NCBI GenBank assembly: GCA_045657265.1
Contig: JAZOSU010000032.1
Location: 1 to 15,560, forward strand
Origin: RGIG9041 sp045657265
Lineage (GTDB): Bacteria; Bacillota; Clostridia; Oscillospirales; QAKW01
Reading direction: 5' to 3'
DNA length: 15,560 nucleotides
The notes under the pieces were generated by a model, which was not told the DNA's origin, did no database searches, and worked only from the letters and a program-made list of their open reading frames with translations. Positions within the stretch are counted from its first letter, which is position 1; the number at the start of each line of letters is the position of its first letter. Positions 1-7,480 of the stretch are shown here, one piece after another. Made by a program: the position numbers and the translations under genes.

Positions 1-444
1 GATCCGTTGGAAATATTTACCGACCGTGACGGTGGGGTTATTTTTAAAAAATATTCGCCCCTTGGTGAACTTTCCAACTACGCACAGGATTGCTGTTATG
101 CGCTCAATTCGGTATCGGGTCTGCACTGTGCTGTCTGCGACATGGACAGTGTTATTGCTTTCGCGGGGCAAGGCAAACGCGAAATTCTCGAACGAAACAT
201 AAGCGACGAATGTTGCTCTCTTATTCAAACGCGACAAAGTTATCGTTATGATGGTAGCAACAGTATCCCCATAACTGATGATTCTAAATCGCCGATAATA
301 ACTGCAGCGCACCCTATTATTTCCGAGGGTGACATTTCAGGAATGATTATGTTTTTGGAAACACCTTCAAAAAACGTTGGCGAATCAGAAGAAAAGTTAT
401 TATCTGCCGCCTCATTATTCCTTGGCAAACAGCTTGAAAACTGA
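1..444 (+). CDS. spoVT: Stage V sporulation protein T, C-terminal part (5' end outside window)
   Basis: The reading frame is open from base 1 and begins in mid-protein with D-P-L-E-I-F-T-D-R-D-G, which matches the junction between the AbrB-like DNA-binding domain and the GAF-like domain of SpoVT. 147 residues remain. From the family length as I remember it (about 178 in Bacillus subtilis), about 31 N-terminal residues, i.e. most of the swapped-hairpin DNA-binding domain, lie off the left edge. The visible part includes KKYSPLGEL, the linker into the GAF-like sensor domain, and ends LGKQLEN, close to the known family C-terminus. In the family, SpoVT is a forespore transcription factor that modulates sigma-G-dependent genes, so its presence argues for a spore-forming host. 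The TTG at base 7 is not a real start. The gene converges on cysK and ends at the shared terminator. Identity rests on recalled family sequence; confidence is high. Confidence 0.93.
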   Translation, partial: DPLEIFTDRDGGVIFKKYSPLGELSNYAQDCCYALNSVSGLHCAVCDMDSVIAFAGQGKREILERNISDECCSLIQTRQSYRYDGSNSIPITDDSKSPIITAAHPIISEGDISGMIMFLETPSKNVGESEEKLLSAASLFLGKQLEN

Positions 445-448
445 TTCA

Positions 449-486
449 AAAAAGGATGTAAAAACGTATGTTTTCACATCCTTTTT
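449..486. terminator. Bidirectional terminator between spoVT and cysK
   Basis: A-rich and T-rich flanks surround a long imperfect stem (AAAGGATGTAAAAAC paired with GTTTTCACATCCTTT, one wobble/mismatch) with a loop of about 4 bases. It starts a few bases after the spoVT stop and ends about 10 bases before the cysK stop. An A-tract on one side and a T-tract on the other allow Rho-independent termination in both directions. Confidence 0.85.
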
Positions 487-495
487 ATACATAAA

Positions 496-1422
496 TTAAA
501 ATAAGTCTGAAGAAAGATATCTGTCTCCTGTATCGGGAAGCAAAACTACAATAGTTTTACCTTTATTTTCATCAAGTTTTGCAAGTTCTATTGCCGCATA
601 TGCCGCAGCTCCCGATGAAATTCCCACAAGCACCCCTTCTTTTTTTCCGATAAGACGCGCTGTTTCAAAAGCCTGTTTTTCATCTACAGTAATAATTTCG
701 TCATATATCTCTGTATTCAAAACATCAGGTACAAATCCTGCGCCGATACCTTGTAAGCCGTGAGTTCCTGCAATTCCTTTTGACAAAAACGGTGAACCGG
801 AAGGTTCAACTGCAACTATTTTTACATCGGGTTTTTTTAGTTTCAGATATTCGCCCACCCCTGTAATAGTACCGCCTGTACCAACACCTGCCACAAAAAT
901 ATCCACCTGTCCGTCAGTATCTTCAAAAATCTCAGGACCTGTTGTAAGTTTATGAGCTTTTGCGTTTGACGGATTTGCAAACTGGTCGGGAATGAAACTA
1001 TCAGGAATAGTTTTTGCAAGGTTATAGGCTTTTTCAATTGCGCCTTTCATACCGAGAGAGCCGTCAGTAAGCACAAGTTCCGCGCCATAAGCTTTCATAA
1101 GCGTTCTGCGTTCTTGTGACATTGAATCGGGCATTACGATAATAGTTTTATATCCTCTTGCTGCGGCAACAGATGCAAGACCTATACCTGTGTTTCCCGA
1201 AGTAGGCTCAATTATAACCGAATCTTTTTTCAGAAGACCTGCTTTTTGGGCATCGTCAATCATAGTTTTTGCCGCTCTGTCTTTAACAGACCCTGCAGGA
1301 TTAAAGAATTCAAGTTTGGCAATAACCTTTGCTTTAAGGTTATACGTTTTTTCAATATTAGACAGTTCCAGAAGCGGAGTTTTACCTATAAGCAAATCCG
1401 CCGAGGTATAAATATTTGACAT
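496..1422 (-). CDS. cysK: Cysteine synthase A (O-acetylserine sulfhydrylase)
   Basis: 308-residue PLP enzyme of fold type II, which condenses O-acetyl-L-serine with sulfide to give cysteine in the cytoplasm. Visible motifs are NPAGSVKDR with the PLP-binding lysine at K47, the substrate loop TSGNTGIGLA, the phosphate-binding GTGGTITG, GISSGAA, and the ending LLPDTGDRYLSSDLF, typical of CysK rather than cystathionine beta-synthase. The frame stays open up to 1470, but the ATG at 1422 is chosen because it sits about 8 bases after AGGAG (+ strand ctcct at 1431-1435) and gives the usual N-terminus MSNIYTSADLLIGKTPL. The longer version would begin inside a GC-rich hairpin. proS lies 63 bases upstream on the same strand, so co-transcription is possible. 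The gene ends at the terminator shared with spoVT. Confidence 0.95.
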   Translation of the reverse strand: MSNIYTSADLLIGKTPLLELSNIEKTYNLKAKVIAKLEFFNPAGSVKDRAAKTMIDDAQKAGLLKKDSVIIEPTSGNTGIGLASVAAARGYKTIIVMPDSMSQERRTLMKAYGAELVLTDGSLGMKGAIEKAYNLAKTIPDSFIPDQFANPSNAKAHKLTTGPEIFEDTDGQVDIFVAGVGTGGTITGVGEYLKLKKPDVKIVAVEPSGSPFLSKGIAGTHGLQGIGAGFVPDVLNTEIYDEIITVDEKQAFETARLIGKKEGVLVGISSGAAAYAAIELAKLDENKGKTIVVLLPDTGDRYLSSDLF

Positions 1423-1444
1423 AATAACATCTCCTATTATAATA

Positions 1445-1465
1445 CCCGACTGCATCGCAGTCGGG
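1445..1465 (-). other. Perfect GC-rich hairpin in the proS-cysK gap
   Basis: CCCGACTGC, a 3-base loop, then GCAGTCGGG: a perfect 9-bp stem between the proS stop and the cysK ribosome binding site. No T-tract follows on the minus strand (the next bases are TATTATAATAGG), so it is not a classical terminator. It could be a processing or mRNA-stability element, an attenuator, or a short intergenic repeat. Confidence 0.5.
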
Positions 1466-1485
1466 CACAAACTGTTTTCACTTAA

Positions 1486-2922
1486 TTAATATGCTTTTCC
1501 CCAAAGAACCATATGTTTAGCAGGTTTACCGCAACAAACACATTTATCGGAAATATTTTTCTGGTCAAACGGAATACAACGTGAGCCTGCGCCTGTTTTT
1601 TCTTTAACAGCATCTTCACAAGCCTCGTCACCGCACCACATTGCACGGATAAATCCATCACCGTTTTGTTCAAAAGCTTTGAGTATATCGTCTGTTGTTT
1701 TGCAGTCGAAAGTCTTTTTCTCGCGATTTTCAAGTGCTTTATTATAAATACCGTCACGCACTTCCTGAAGTTTCTGGCAAACAGCTTCTTTAACGTTTTC
1801 AAGTTTAACAACTGTTTTTTCACGGTTATGACGTGTAACTATAACACATTCGCCGTTTTCAATATCGCGTGGACCCATTTCAATACGAAGGGGTACACCT
1901 TTCATTTCATACTGGGCAAATTTCCAGCCCGGAGTATTATCACTATCATCAAGCTTAACACGGCAAACCTCTGAAAGTGTCTGTTCAAGTTCTTTAGCTT
2001 TTTCGATTACGCCGCCTTTATGAGTTGCGATAGGAACAATAACTGCCTGTATAGGAGCAACAGCAGGAGGAAGAACAAGACCGTTATCATCGCCATGAGT
2101 CATAATTATCGCGCCGATAAGTCTTGTTGTAACACCCCAGGATGTCTGATGCGGATATGCTTTTTTATTATCTTTATCACTGAAAGTAATATCAAACGCT
2201 TTTGCAAAACCGTCACCAAAGTAATGTGAAGTACCTGCCTGAAGAGCTTTACCGTCATGCATAAGAGCTTCAATTGCATAGGTAGCAACAGCGCCTGCAA
2301 ATTTATCAGATTCGGTTTTCTTACCCTGAATTACAGGCATAGCAAGATATTTTTCACAAAATTCGGTATAAACACCAAGCATACGTTCTGTTTCTTCAAC
2401 TGCTTCATTTGCAGTTGCATGAATAGTATGCCCTTCCTGCCACAAAAATTCTCTTGAACGAAGAAACGGACGTGTGGTTTTTTCCCAACGTACAACAGAA
2501 ACCCACTGATTATACAGTTTAGGAAGGTCTCTGTAAGAATGAACTATATTTGCATAATGTTCACAGAAGAGAGTTTCCGATGTAGGACGTACACAAAGAC
2601 GTTCTTCAAGTTTTTCACTTCCGCCGTGAGTCACCCAAGCAACTTCGGGGGCAAAACCTTCAACGTGATCTTTTTCTTTATTCAAAAGACTTTCAGGAAT
2701 AAACATAGGCATACAAACATTTTCATGACCTGTTGCCTTGAACATTCCGTCAAGTATTTTCTGGATATTTTCCCAAATAGCATAACCGTACGGACGGATT
2801 ACCATACAGCCTTTAACGCTTGTATATTCAACAAGCTCTGCTTTTTTAACAATATCAGTGTACCATTTTGCGAAATCTTCATCCATTGAAGTTATTTCGC
2901 TTACCATTTTTTTGTTATCCAT
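1486..2922 (-). CDS. proS: Prolyl-tRNA synthetase, archaeal/eukaryotic type (type III)
   Basis: 478-residue class II aminoacyl-tRNA synthetase that charges tRNA-Pro. The N-terminal catalytic domain has VIRPYGYAIWENI (about 41-53), motif 2 around RWEKTTRPFLRSREFLWQEGH (145-165), and motif 3 around SWGVTTRLIGAIIMTHGDDNG (261-281). The HGTP anticodon-binding domain starts near 290. The C-terminal domain has four cysteines placed as zinc ligands (C430, C435, C461, C464) and ends in Tyr-478, a hallmark of the short ProRS form. There is no editing insertion between motifs 2 and 3, unlike the roughly 570-residue bacterial form. The start ATG at 2922 has GGAG 7 bases upstream and a good promoter above it. 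It diverges from the yhaO-like gene and precedes cysK. The leader is too short for a typical T-box. Confidence 0.96.
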   Translation of the reverse strand: MDNKKMVSEITSMDEDFAKWYTDIVKKAELVEYTSVKGCMVIRPYGYAIWENIQKILDGMFKATGHENVCMPMFIPESLLNKEKDHVEGFAPEVAWVTHGGSEKLEERLCVRPTSETLFCEHYANIVHSYRDLPKLYNQWVSVVRWEKTTRPFLRSREFLWQEGHTIHATANEAVEETERMLGVYTEFCEKYLAMPVIQGKKTESDKFAGAVATYAIEALMHDGKALQAGTSHYFGDGFAKAFDITFSDKDNKKAYPHQTSWGVTTRLIGAIIMTHGDDNGLVLPPAVAPIQAVIVPIATHKGGVIEKAKELEQTLSEVCRVKLDDSDNTPGWKFAQYEMKGVPLRIEMGPRDIENGECVIVTRHNREKTVVKLENVKEAVCQKLQEVRDGIYNKALENREKKTFDCKTTDDILKAFEQNGDGFIRAMWCGDEACEDAVKEKTGAGSRCIPFDQKNISDKCVCCGKPAKHMVLWGKAY

Positions 2923-2957
2923 CAGTATTCTCCAATAAACACATATAATAATTATTA

Positions 2958-2986
2958 ATTATATTATCTTCTGCCGAAAAAATCAA
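2958..2986 (-). promoter_or_regulatory. Predicted sigma-A promoter of proS
   Basis: Reading the minus strand, TTGATT (2981-2986) is followed after exactly 17 bases by a perfect TATAAT (2958-2963). The start codon lies about 35 bases further on, with GGAG (2930-2933) as ribosome binding site. The predicted leader is therefore short. Confidence 0.72.
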
Positions 2987-3064
2987 CAATAATAAACAAA
3001 TTTGCTTGAAAGGAATGTATATGAATGTTAAAATATAATCACAAGATACATTCAGGAGAAAAAA

Positions 3065-4081
3065 ATGTTACTCATATTCACATCAGACACGCATTTTGAC
3101 AGTGCGTTTACAAATGAAAATGCCGATATACGCAACGGCGAACTCATAGCCTGTTTCAGACAGACTGTAGACTATGCAAAAACCATAGGAGCAAAAGCTA
3201 TAGTTCTCGGCGGTGATTTATTTGATTCACCTTATCCGTCTGCCGAAATAAAAGCATCGGTTAAAAACATAATATCTTCACATCCCGATTTACAGTTTAT
3301 TGCAATCTGCGGAAACCACGACCCGCTTTACGTAACTTCGTTTTACAGCGACTGCCCCAAAAACTTTTACGTTTTTCCTGAAACTATCACAGCATTTGAG
3401 CTTGAAGACGTGACAATATACGGAATATCGGAAAAGTCCACTGAAGAAAACAAAGACAAATGGCAAGGCTTTAGAAGAGACGGAAAATTCATAACACTCA
3501 GTCACGGAACTTTAAATCCCGCTCATTTATCTGACAGCAACGCATCTTTATGTCTTTTAGGTCACATTCACAAAAGCGAAATTTACACGCTTCAAAGCGG
3601 TGCAAAAGCCATTTACAGCGGATGTCTTGCAGGAAGAGGTTTTGATGAGTGCGGACAAAAGGGGTTTTACGTTATCGACACCGATGATATGTCATACAAA
3701 TTCATAAATTCATCTGCAAAAATATACAAAGAATACTCTGTTGACATATCAGGCACAAGCAATACGTCTGAGCTTTTAGAAGTTTTAGACGGCATTGAGG
3801 TATCTCAGAATGAAATTGCAAGAGCAGTGCTTACAGGTAACATCAGTCAGCCTTACACTATAGACTGTGAAAAACTGCAAGGACTTTTAAGCAAGTTCTG
3901 TGAAATAAAAGACCAGAGCGCCCTTGACATTGACGTTATGGAAAACATAAACGAAAACACTCTTGAAGGAGAGTTTATACGAATACTGGCATCAGAGCTT
4001 AACAAAACAAAAGACGACGTTCTGAGACAAAAAATCCTTGATGCTATGAAAGAAGGAATATTGGCTCTGCGGAGGAAATAA
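3065..4081 (+). CDS. Metallophosphoesterase, YhaO/SbcD-like DNA nuclease subunit
   Basis: 338 residues of the calcineurin-like phosphoesterase family. All the metal-binding motifs are present in order: SDTHFDS (D8, H10), GGDLFD (D51), GNHDP (83-87), SHG (H147) and GHIHK (166-170). This set is typical of SbcD, Mre11 and YhaO, which cut DNA with two Mn2+ ions. The C-terminal third (about 220-338) is less distinctive and probably contacts the ATPase partner. AGGAG at 3054-3058 supports the ATG at 3065. The stop codon overlaps the next start by one base (TAATG), so the two products are probably made together as a complex. By analogy to YhaO/YhaN and SbcCD, a role in DNA end processing or repair is likely, but the substrate is inferred. 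I leave the symbol empty because YhaO and SbcD cannot be separated by eye. Confidence 0.88.
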   Translation: MLLIFTSDTHFDSAFTNENADIRNGELIACFRQTVDYAKTIGAKAIVLGGDLFDSPYPSAEIKASVKNIISSHPDLQFIAICGNHDPLYVTSFYSDCPKNFYVFPETITAFELEDVTIYGISEKSTEENKDKWQGFRRDGKFITLSHGTLNPAHLSDSNASLCLLGHIHKSEIYTLQSGAKAIYSGCLAGRGFDECGQKGFYVIDTDDMSYKFINSSAKIYKEYSVDISGTSNTSELLEVLDGIEVSQNEIARAVLTGNISQPYTIDCEKLQGLLSKFCEIKDQSALDIDVMENINENTLEGEFIRILASELNKTKDDVLRQKILDAMKEGILALRRK

Positions 4082-6180
4082 TGACTTACATTAAACAAAT
4101 TGAAATTACCGATTTCGGAAAATTCAAAAATTATCAAATGGAGTTTGACCGAGGGTTTAACGAATTTGTATTTGAAAACGAATTCGGAAAAAGCACCATA
4201 ACAGATTTTATTATTTTTATGTTATACGGTTTTGTTAAAACCGCATCTAAAAAAATAACTCTTGAACAAAATTATCTTAAAAAATATATCCCCTGGAACG
4301 GTGACGGAAAAATTTCAGGTGCATTAGAGCTTGTATCTGACGGCAAGGTTTACCGCATTGAAAGATTCCAGAAAGAAACGGGCAGAGGTGAAGTTACCGT
4401 ACGTGACATTGGCGGAGCTGAAATTCCCGCCCTTCCCTCTCCGGGTGCGTTTTTCTTCGGGGTTGATGCAGATACTTTTTTAAGAACATTTACCGTACGT
4501 CAGACGGATATGCGTTTTTTTAGCACTGACGGTATCGAAACTGCTCTTAAAAACCTTGTAACTACAGGCGATGAAGAAATTTCTTTCAACGATGCAACCG
4601 AGATTCTCAGAAAGAAAAAAGCTAAATTTCAACACGGTGACAGACGTTCGGGAAGAATATTTGACATTCCAAGAGAAATAGCCGAGCTTGAGCTAAGCAA
4701 AAACGAATGCAAACGTCAACTTTTTGCTCTTTCTGAAAGCACAGGTCTTACAGAAAGTATAAATTCTCATCTTAAGCAGATTCAAGCCAAAGAACAGGAA
4801 CTTGAAGCGCTTTACAAAACCGCAAAAAAGGCAGACGCTTACCGCAATTTATCAAAGCTTAAAGATATTGACTATGACATCGAGCAATGCAGACAAAAAC
4901 TTGCTCTTTCAAACGTTCGTATAACCGATGAAGAAATAAATGCTCTTTATGAAGTTTTTGATAAAAAAGAGATGTATGCAAAAAAAGCAGAGCAGTCGGA
5001 ATCGGAAAAAGAAAGTGCCAAGCATACTTACGTTATGGCAAAAGCTACCTGTCCCAACTATGATTTCATCAAAGACAACATAGAACAGATAAAAAACATA
5101 GTAAACACAAAAAGTAAAATCAATTCCTGGCTTGTTATTACAGGTGTTCTGACAATGCTGGCGGGAGCTGCAGTTTGCCTGAATTCTGCCATTGTAGGTA
5201 TAGTAATCTGTCTTTTAGGAGCTATATTTACAACTTTGGCATTTGTTTTCAAAACTCCTGCAAAAGTACCCTCAGAATTCAATATGACTTATTCTGAGCT
5301 TTGCATAGCTTATGACATATACACAAACAACAAAGGTTCAATAGAAGTAGCAAAAGCTCTTTTAGAAAGAGCAGAGCGTTCACATTTGGAAGATATACAA
5401 AATTTGAGTGAATGCGAAAATCAATGTTCGGTCAACAACATAAAAACAAGACAGCAATTATCTGAGCTTGTATCCCAAAAACAAAATAGCGATATTACTA
5501 AAAACCAGCTTCGCAGACTTGAAATTGACAGACAGGCCATTTTAGGCGATAAAACCATCGAAGGACTACAAAAAGAGAGCATAGGGGCAGACCCCGATGC
5601 ACCTACTTGCAGTTCTGTCGGCGAACAACTTTCACAAATTCAAGAACAAAAAAGAGTCCTTTTATCAAAGCTTTCGGCTCTTGAAAAAAACAGCAATCTC
5701 AAAAACGAGCTTGAAAAATCCATTTACGGTTATGACAAAAAAATCGAAGCCTTAAAGCAGGAGCTTGAGTTTGATTTATATCAGAACGACGTGCTTGACA
5801 TTGCAACCAAAGCATTAACCGAAGCTTATGATAAAATAAACAGCATATATTCCCCTATTCTCAGTGAAAAAGCAAAGGATGCACTTATTGCTTTCTCTGA
5901 CGGAAAATACGAAAAACTATATCTGGACAAAAACTATGATATAAGAATTCAGGCAGGCGGAGAAACAAAAGATCTTGGCTATTTTTCAAAAGGAACTGTA
6001 GATGCAGTTTATTTCGCTGTCAGGTATGCTGTATCGGAGCTTATTTCAGGCGAAAAACAATTACCGATTTTACTTGACGATCCTTTCTGGGCATTGGATT
6101 CCGGAAGACTTGAAACTGCCAGAGAATATCTCAAAAAACTTTCTCAATTTAAACAGATAATAATTTTTTCTGCGAGATGA
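4081..6180 (+). CDS. YhaN-like P-loop ATPase with coiled coil and central membrane hairpin
   Basis: 699 residues, shorter than B. subtilis YhaN as I recall it. The N-terminus (IKQIEITDFGKFKNYQMEF) is the classic beginning of RecF/SMC/Rad50-like ATPases. The P-loop is FENEFGKST (31-39, Lys-37), so the first glycine of the GxxxxGKS motif is replaced by Phe. Glu/Lys/Gln-rich coiled-coil stretches (about 200-340 and 400-590) flank two hydrophobic segments near 350-368 and 372-390, consistent with a membrane hairpin as in YhaN-type proteins. The C-terminal half-site has a signature-like YFSKGTVDAVYFAVRYA (from 634) and Walker B plus D-loop LPILLDDPFWALD (661-673). The gene overlaps the phosphoesterase by one base and has GGAGG 6 bases upstream (4071-4075). 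Together they resemble the SbcD-SbcC arrangement. Cellular role is inferred. A strong terminator follows. Confidence 0.85.
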   Translation: MTYIKQIEITDFGKFKNYQMEFDRGFNEFVFENEFGKSTITDFIIFMLYGFVKTASKKITLEQNYLKKYIPWNGDGKISGALELVSDGKVYRIERFQKETGRGEVTVRDIGGAEIPALPSPGAFFFGVDADTFLRTFTVRQTDMRFFSTDGIETALKNLVTTGDEEISFNDATEILRKKKAKFQHGDRRSGRIFDIPREIAELELSKNECKRQLFALSESTGLTESINSHLKQIQAKEQELEALYKTAKKADAYRNLSKLKDIDYDIEQCRQKLALSNVRITDEEINALYEVFDKKEMYAKKAEQSESEKESAKHTYVMAKATCPNYDFIKDNIEQIKNIVNTKSKINSWLVITGVLTMLAGAAVCLNSAIVGIVICLLGAIFTTLAFVFKTPAKVPSEFNMTYSELCIAYDIYTNNKGSIEVAKALLERAERSHLEDIQNLSECENQCSVNNIKTRQQLSELVSQKQNSDITKNQLRRLEIDRQAILGDKTIEGLQKESIGADPDAPTCSSVGEQLSQIQEQKRVLLSKLSALEKNSNLKNELEKSIYGYDKKIEALKQELEFDLYQNDVLDIATKALTEAYDKINSIYSPILSEKAKDALIAFSDGKYEKLYLDKNYDIRIQAGGETKDLGYFSKGTVDAVYFAVRYAVSELISGEKQLPILLDDPFWALDSGRLETAREYLKKLSQFKQIIIFSAR

Positions 6181-6186
6181 AAAATA

Positions 6187-6229
6187 CAGGGTATGGAAAT
6201 TTAAAATCAAATTTCCATACCCTGTTTTT
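6187..6229. terminator. Strong terminator after the yhaO-yhaN-like operon
   Basis: A perfect 16-bp stem (CAGGGTATGGAAATTT and its complement, loop AAAATC) followed by TTTTT on the plus strand. The minus strand side continues TATTTTT, so it probably also stops transcription coming from the anti-sigma gene that converges on it. Confidence 0.93.
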
Positions 6230-6293
6230 ATATTAAGAGTAGCAATCTGCTCCTCACAGATATTATTCTGTGAAAGAAGAATTTAAATATACA

Positions 6294-6911
6294 TTATTTT
6301 TCAAATTCAACAACAGAAACTTTGAAATTGACGTCGTTGTTTTCAAGTTTAATACAGTCATAAACCAATTCTTCGTCAAGATTCAAAACTTCTCTGTCGT
6401 TAATATACACGTTGATTTCTTTGCTTTTATCCGCTTTTATATCCGAAAAACTGTCTATCATACCGTCATTTATAACAACGTCACTGCTTTCGTCCATAAG
6501 CATAGGATAATAATCGCTAAGCAGATTTGCCATTGTATAATCCCTGTCAAAGTTCTTCAAAAGCACTGCTCTTGACTGAGTGTCAATATCATAATTCTCA
6601 AAACCGTCAAAAGTGAAATACACAACGCCTATTACAGTTTTTTCATCGGATTCCTTATATTGAGTAATTTCCGTACCTATTTCGGGCGGCGTTTCAATAA
6701 TAGCATTTTCAGGCTGTTTCATAAAGAAAAGTGTTGTTGCATATACCACAAGCACCAAAGCCGCGGCAGATGCCGCATATGAAAAGGCAGACATAAAATG
6801 TACAGTTTTCTTTTTAGCAGTATTCGTTTTTTGGAGTAAATTTATAAAATTCTCTTTATAAGCATCGTCCGTTTTTATGCGGTCCATTGCTTTTTTATAA
6901 CTGTCCATCAT
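6294..6911 (-). CDS. Probable membrane-anchored anti-sigma factor
   Basis: 205 residues. An N-terminal cytoplasmic segment of about 40 residues (MMDSYKKAMDRIKTDDAYKENFINLL) precedes a single hydrophobic helix at about 43-63 (FSYAASAAALVLVVYATTLFF). An acidic extracytoplasmic part of about 140 residues with no recognised domain follows. This layout and the position directly after an ECF sigma gene are typical of anti-sigma factors that bind sigma at the membrane and release it on an envelope signal. The start is an ATGATG doublet that overlaps the sigma stop (ATGA), with GGGGGG about 9 bases upstream; the first or second ATG may be used. I do not see a classical zinc-binding H-x3-C-x2-C anti-sigma motif. 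Function is inferred from topology and context, and the signal is unknown. Confidence 0.75.
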   Translation of the reverse strand: MMDSYKKAMDRIKTDDAYKENFINLLQKTNTAKKKTVHFMSAFSYAASAAALVLVVYATTLFFMKQPENAIIETPPEIGTEITQYKESDEKTVIGVVYFTFDGFENYDIDTQSRAVLLKNFDRDYTMANLLSDYYPMLMDESSDVVINDGMIDSFSDIKADKSKEINVYINDREVLNLDEELVYDCIKLENNDVNFKVSVVEFEK

Positions 6912-7417
6912 TTTGTTTGCCCCCCTTTCAATGTTTTTTGTATATTGGCACGAGCTCTATGTAATCTTGACCTGACAGAAGAGGGCGCAATATTTAAAAA
7001 TTCTGCTATTTCTTCTGTTTCATAGCCTAAATAATAATAGAGATGAATAACCTCTCTGTAACTTTGCCGAAGTGCCATTACAGCTTTAAAAACTGCTTCT
7101 TCTTTATCGGTTTTTTCATGTTTTGAAATATCTTCTGTAGACAAAACATTTTCAAGACTGTCAAAATCCACCGTTTGCCGCCACGTACGCCGATGATTCT
7201 TTGACATATTCACTGCAACCTTGAACAGCCAGTTTTTTGCGTGGTCTTCACTTTCAAATTCAGGTTTTTTCTGTAGGTATGTAACAAACACCTGCTGAGC
7301 TATGTCCTGAGCATCATCTATATTTTTAACATACACAAGCGAAAGGCGTATTATTTCATCCAAAAACCTGTCTACCAGATATTCAGTCTTATTGTAACAC
7401 TTAATATCTGTATTCAT
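6908..7417 (-). CDS. ECF-family RNA polymerase sigma factor
   Basis: 169 residues with the two domains of an extracytoplasmic-function sigma factor. Region 2 has DAQDIAQQVFVTYLQKKPEF and AKNWLFKVAVNMSKNHRR. Region 4 is LRQSYREVIHLYYYLGYETEEIAEFLNIAPSSVRSRLHRARANIQKTL, with a helix-turn-helix that would read the -35 element. Regions 1 and 3 are absent, as expected. It should direct RNA polymerase to a small regulon, probably including its own operon. The ATG at 7417 has AAAGGA about 10 bases upstream and GAGGGG closer in. The stop overlaps the start of the probable anti-sigma gene by four bases, implying coupled translation. It lies 63 bases after rpoD, with a possible separate promoter in the gap. 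Confidence 0.93.
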   Translation of the reverse strand: MNTDIKCYNKTEYLVDRFLDEIIRLSLVYVKNIDDAQDIAQQVFVTYLQKKPEFESEDHAKNWLFKVAVNMSKNHRRTWRQTVDFDSLENVLSTEDISKHEKTDKEEAVFKAVMALRQSYREVIHLYYYLGYETEEIAEFLNIAPSSVRSRLHRARANIQKTLKGGQTK

Positions 7418-7434
7418 ATACCCCTCGTCCTTTT

Positions 7435-7475
7435 ACTATAATACACATAAGGGCGCAAAAAAGTTGCACTTTTTT
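7435..7475 (-). promoter_or_regulatory. Candidate promoter/terminator region between rpoD and the ECF sigma gene
   Basis: The minus strand carries AAAAAAGT-GCA-ACTTTTTT (7457-7475), an AT-rich stem with a T-run that could end rpoD transcription weakly. The same bases contain TGCAAC (7463-7468), which resembles ECF -35 elements. Downstream are TATTAT (7438-7443, spacing 19) and TATAGT (7435-7440). No -10 box lies at ideal spacing, so the promoter assignment is tentative. Confidence 0.35.
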
Positions 7476-7480
7476 AAAAA

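Noticed and set aside
1482..1823. 113-residue Lys/Leu-rich minus-strand frame, and several other frames of 60-160 residues inside cysK, proS, dnaG, dgt and mgtE
   Set aside because: They are out-of-frame shadows of well-supported genes and have no ribosome binding sites or recognisable motifs.
2923..3064. T-box riboswitch upstream of proS
   Set aside because: The leader predicted from the TTGATT/TATAAT promoter is only a few dozen bases, far too short for a T-box with specifier stem and antiterminator.
6255..6272. CACAGA/TCTGTG hairpin after the anti-sigma gene
   Set aside because: Six base pairs, no T-tract on either strand, and a far stronger bidirectional terminator lies next to it.
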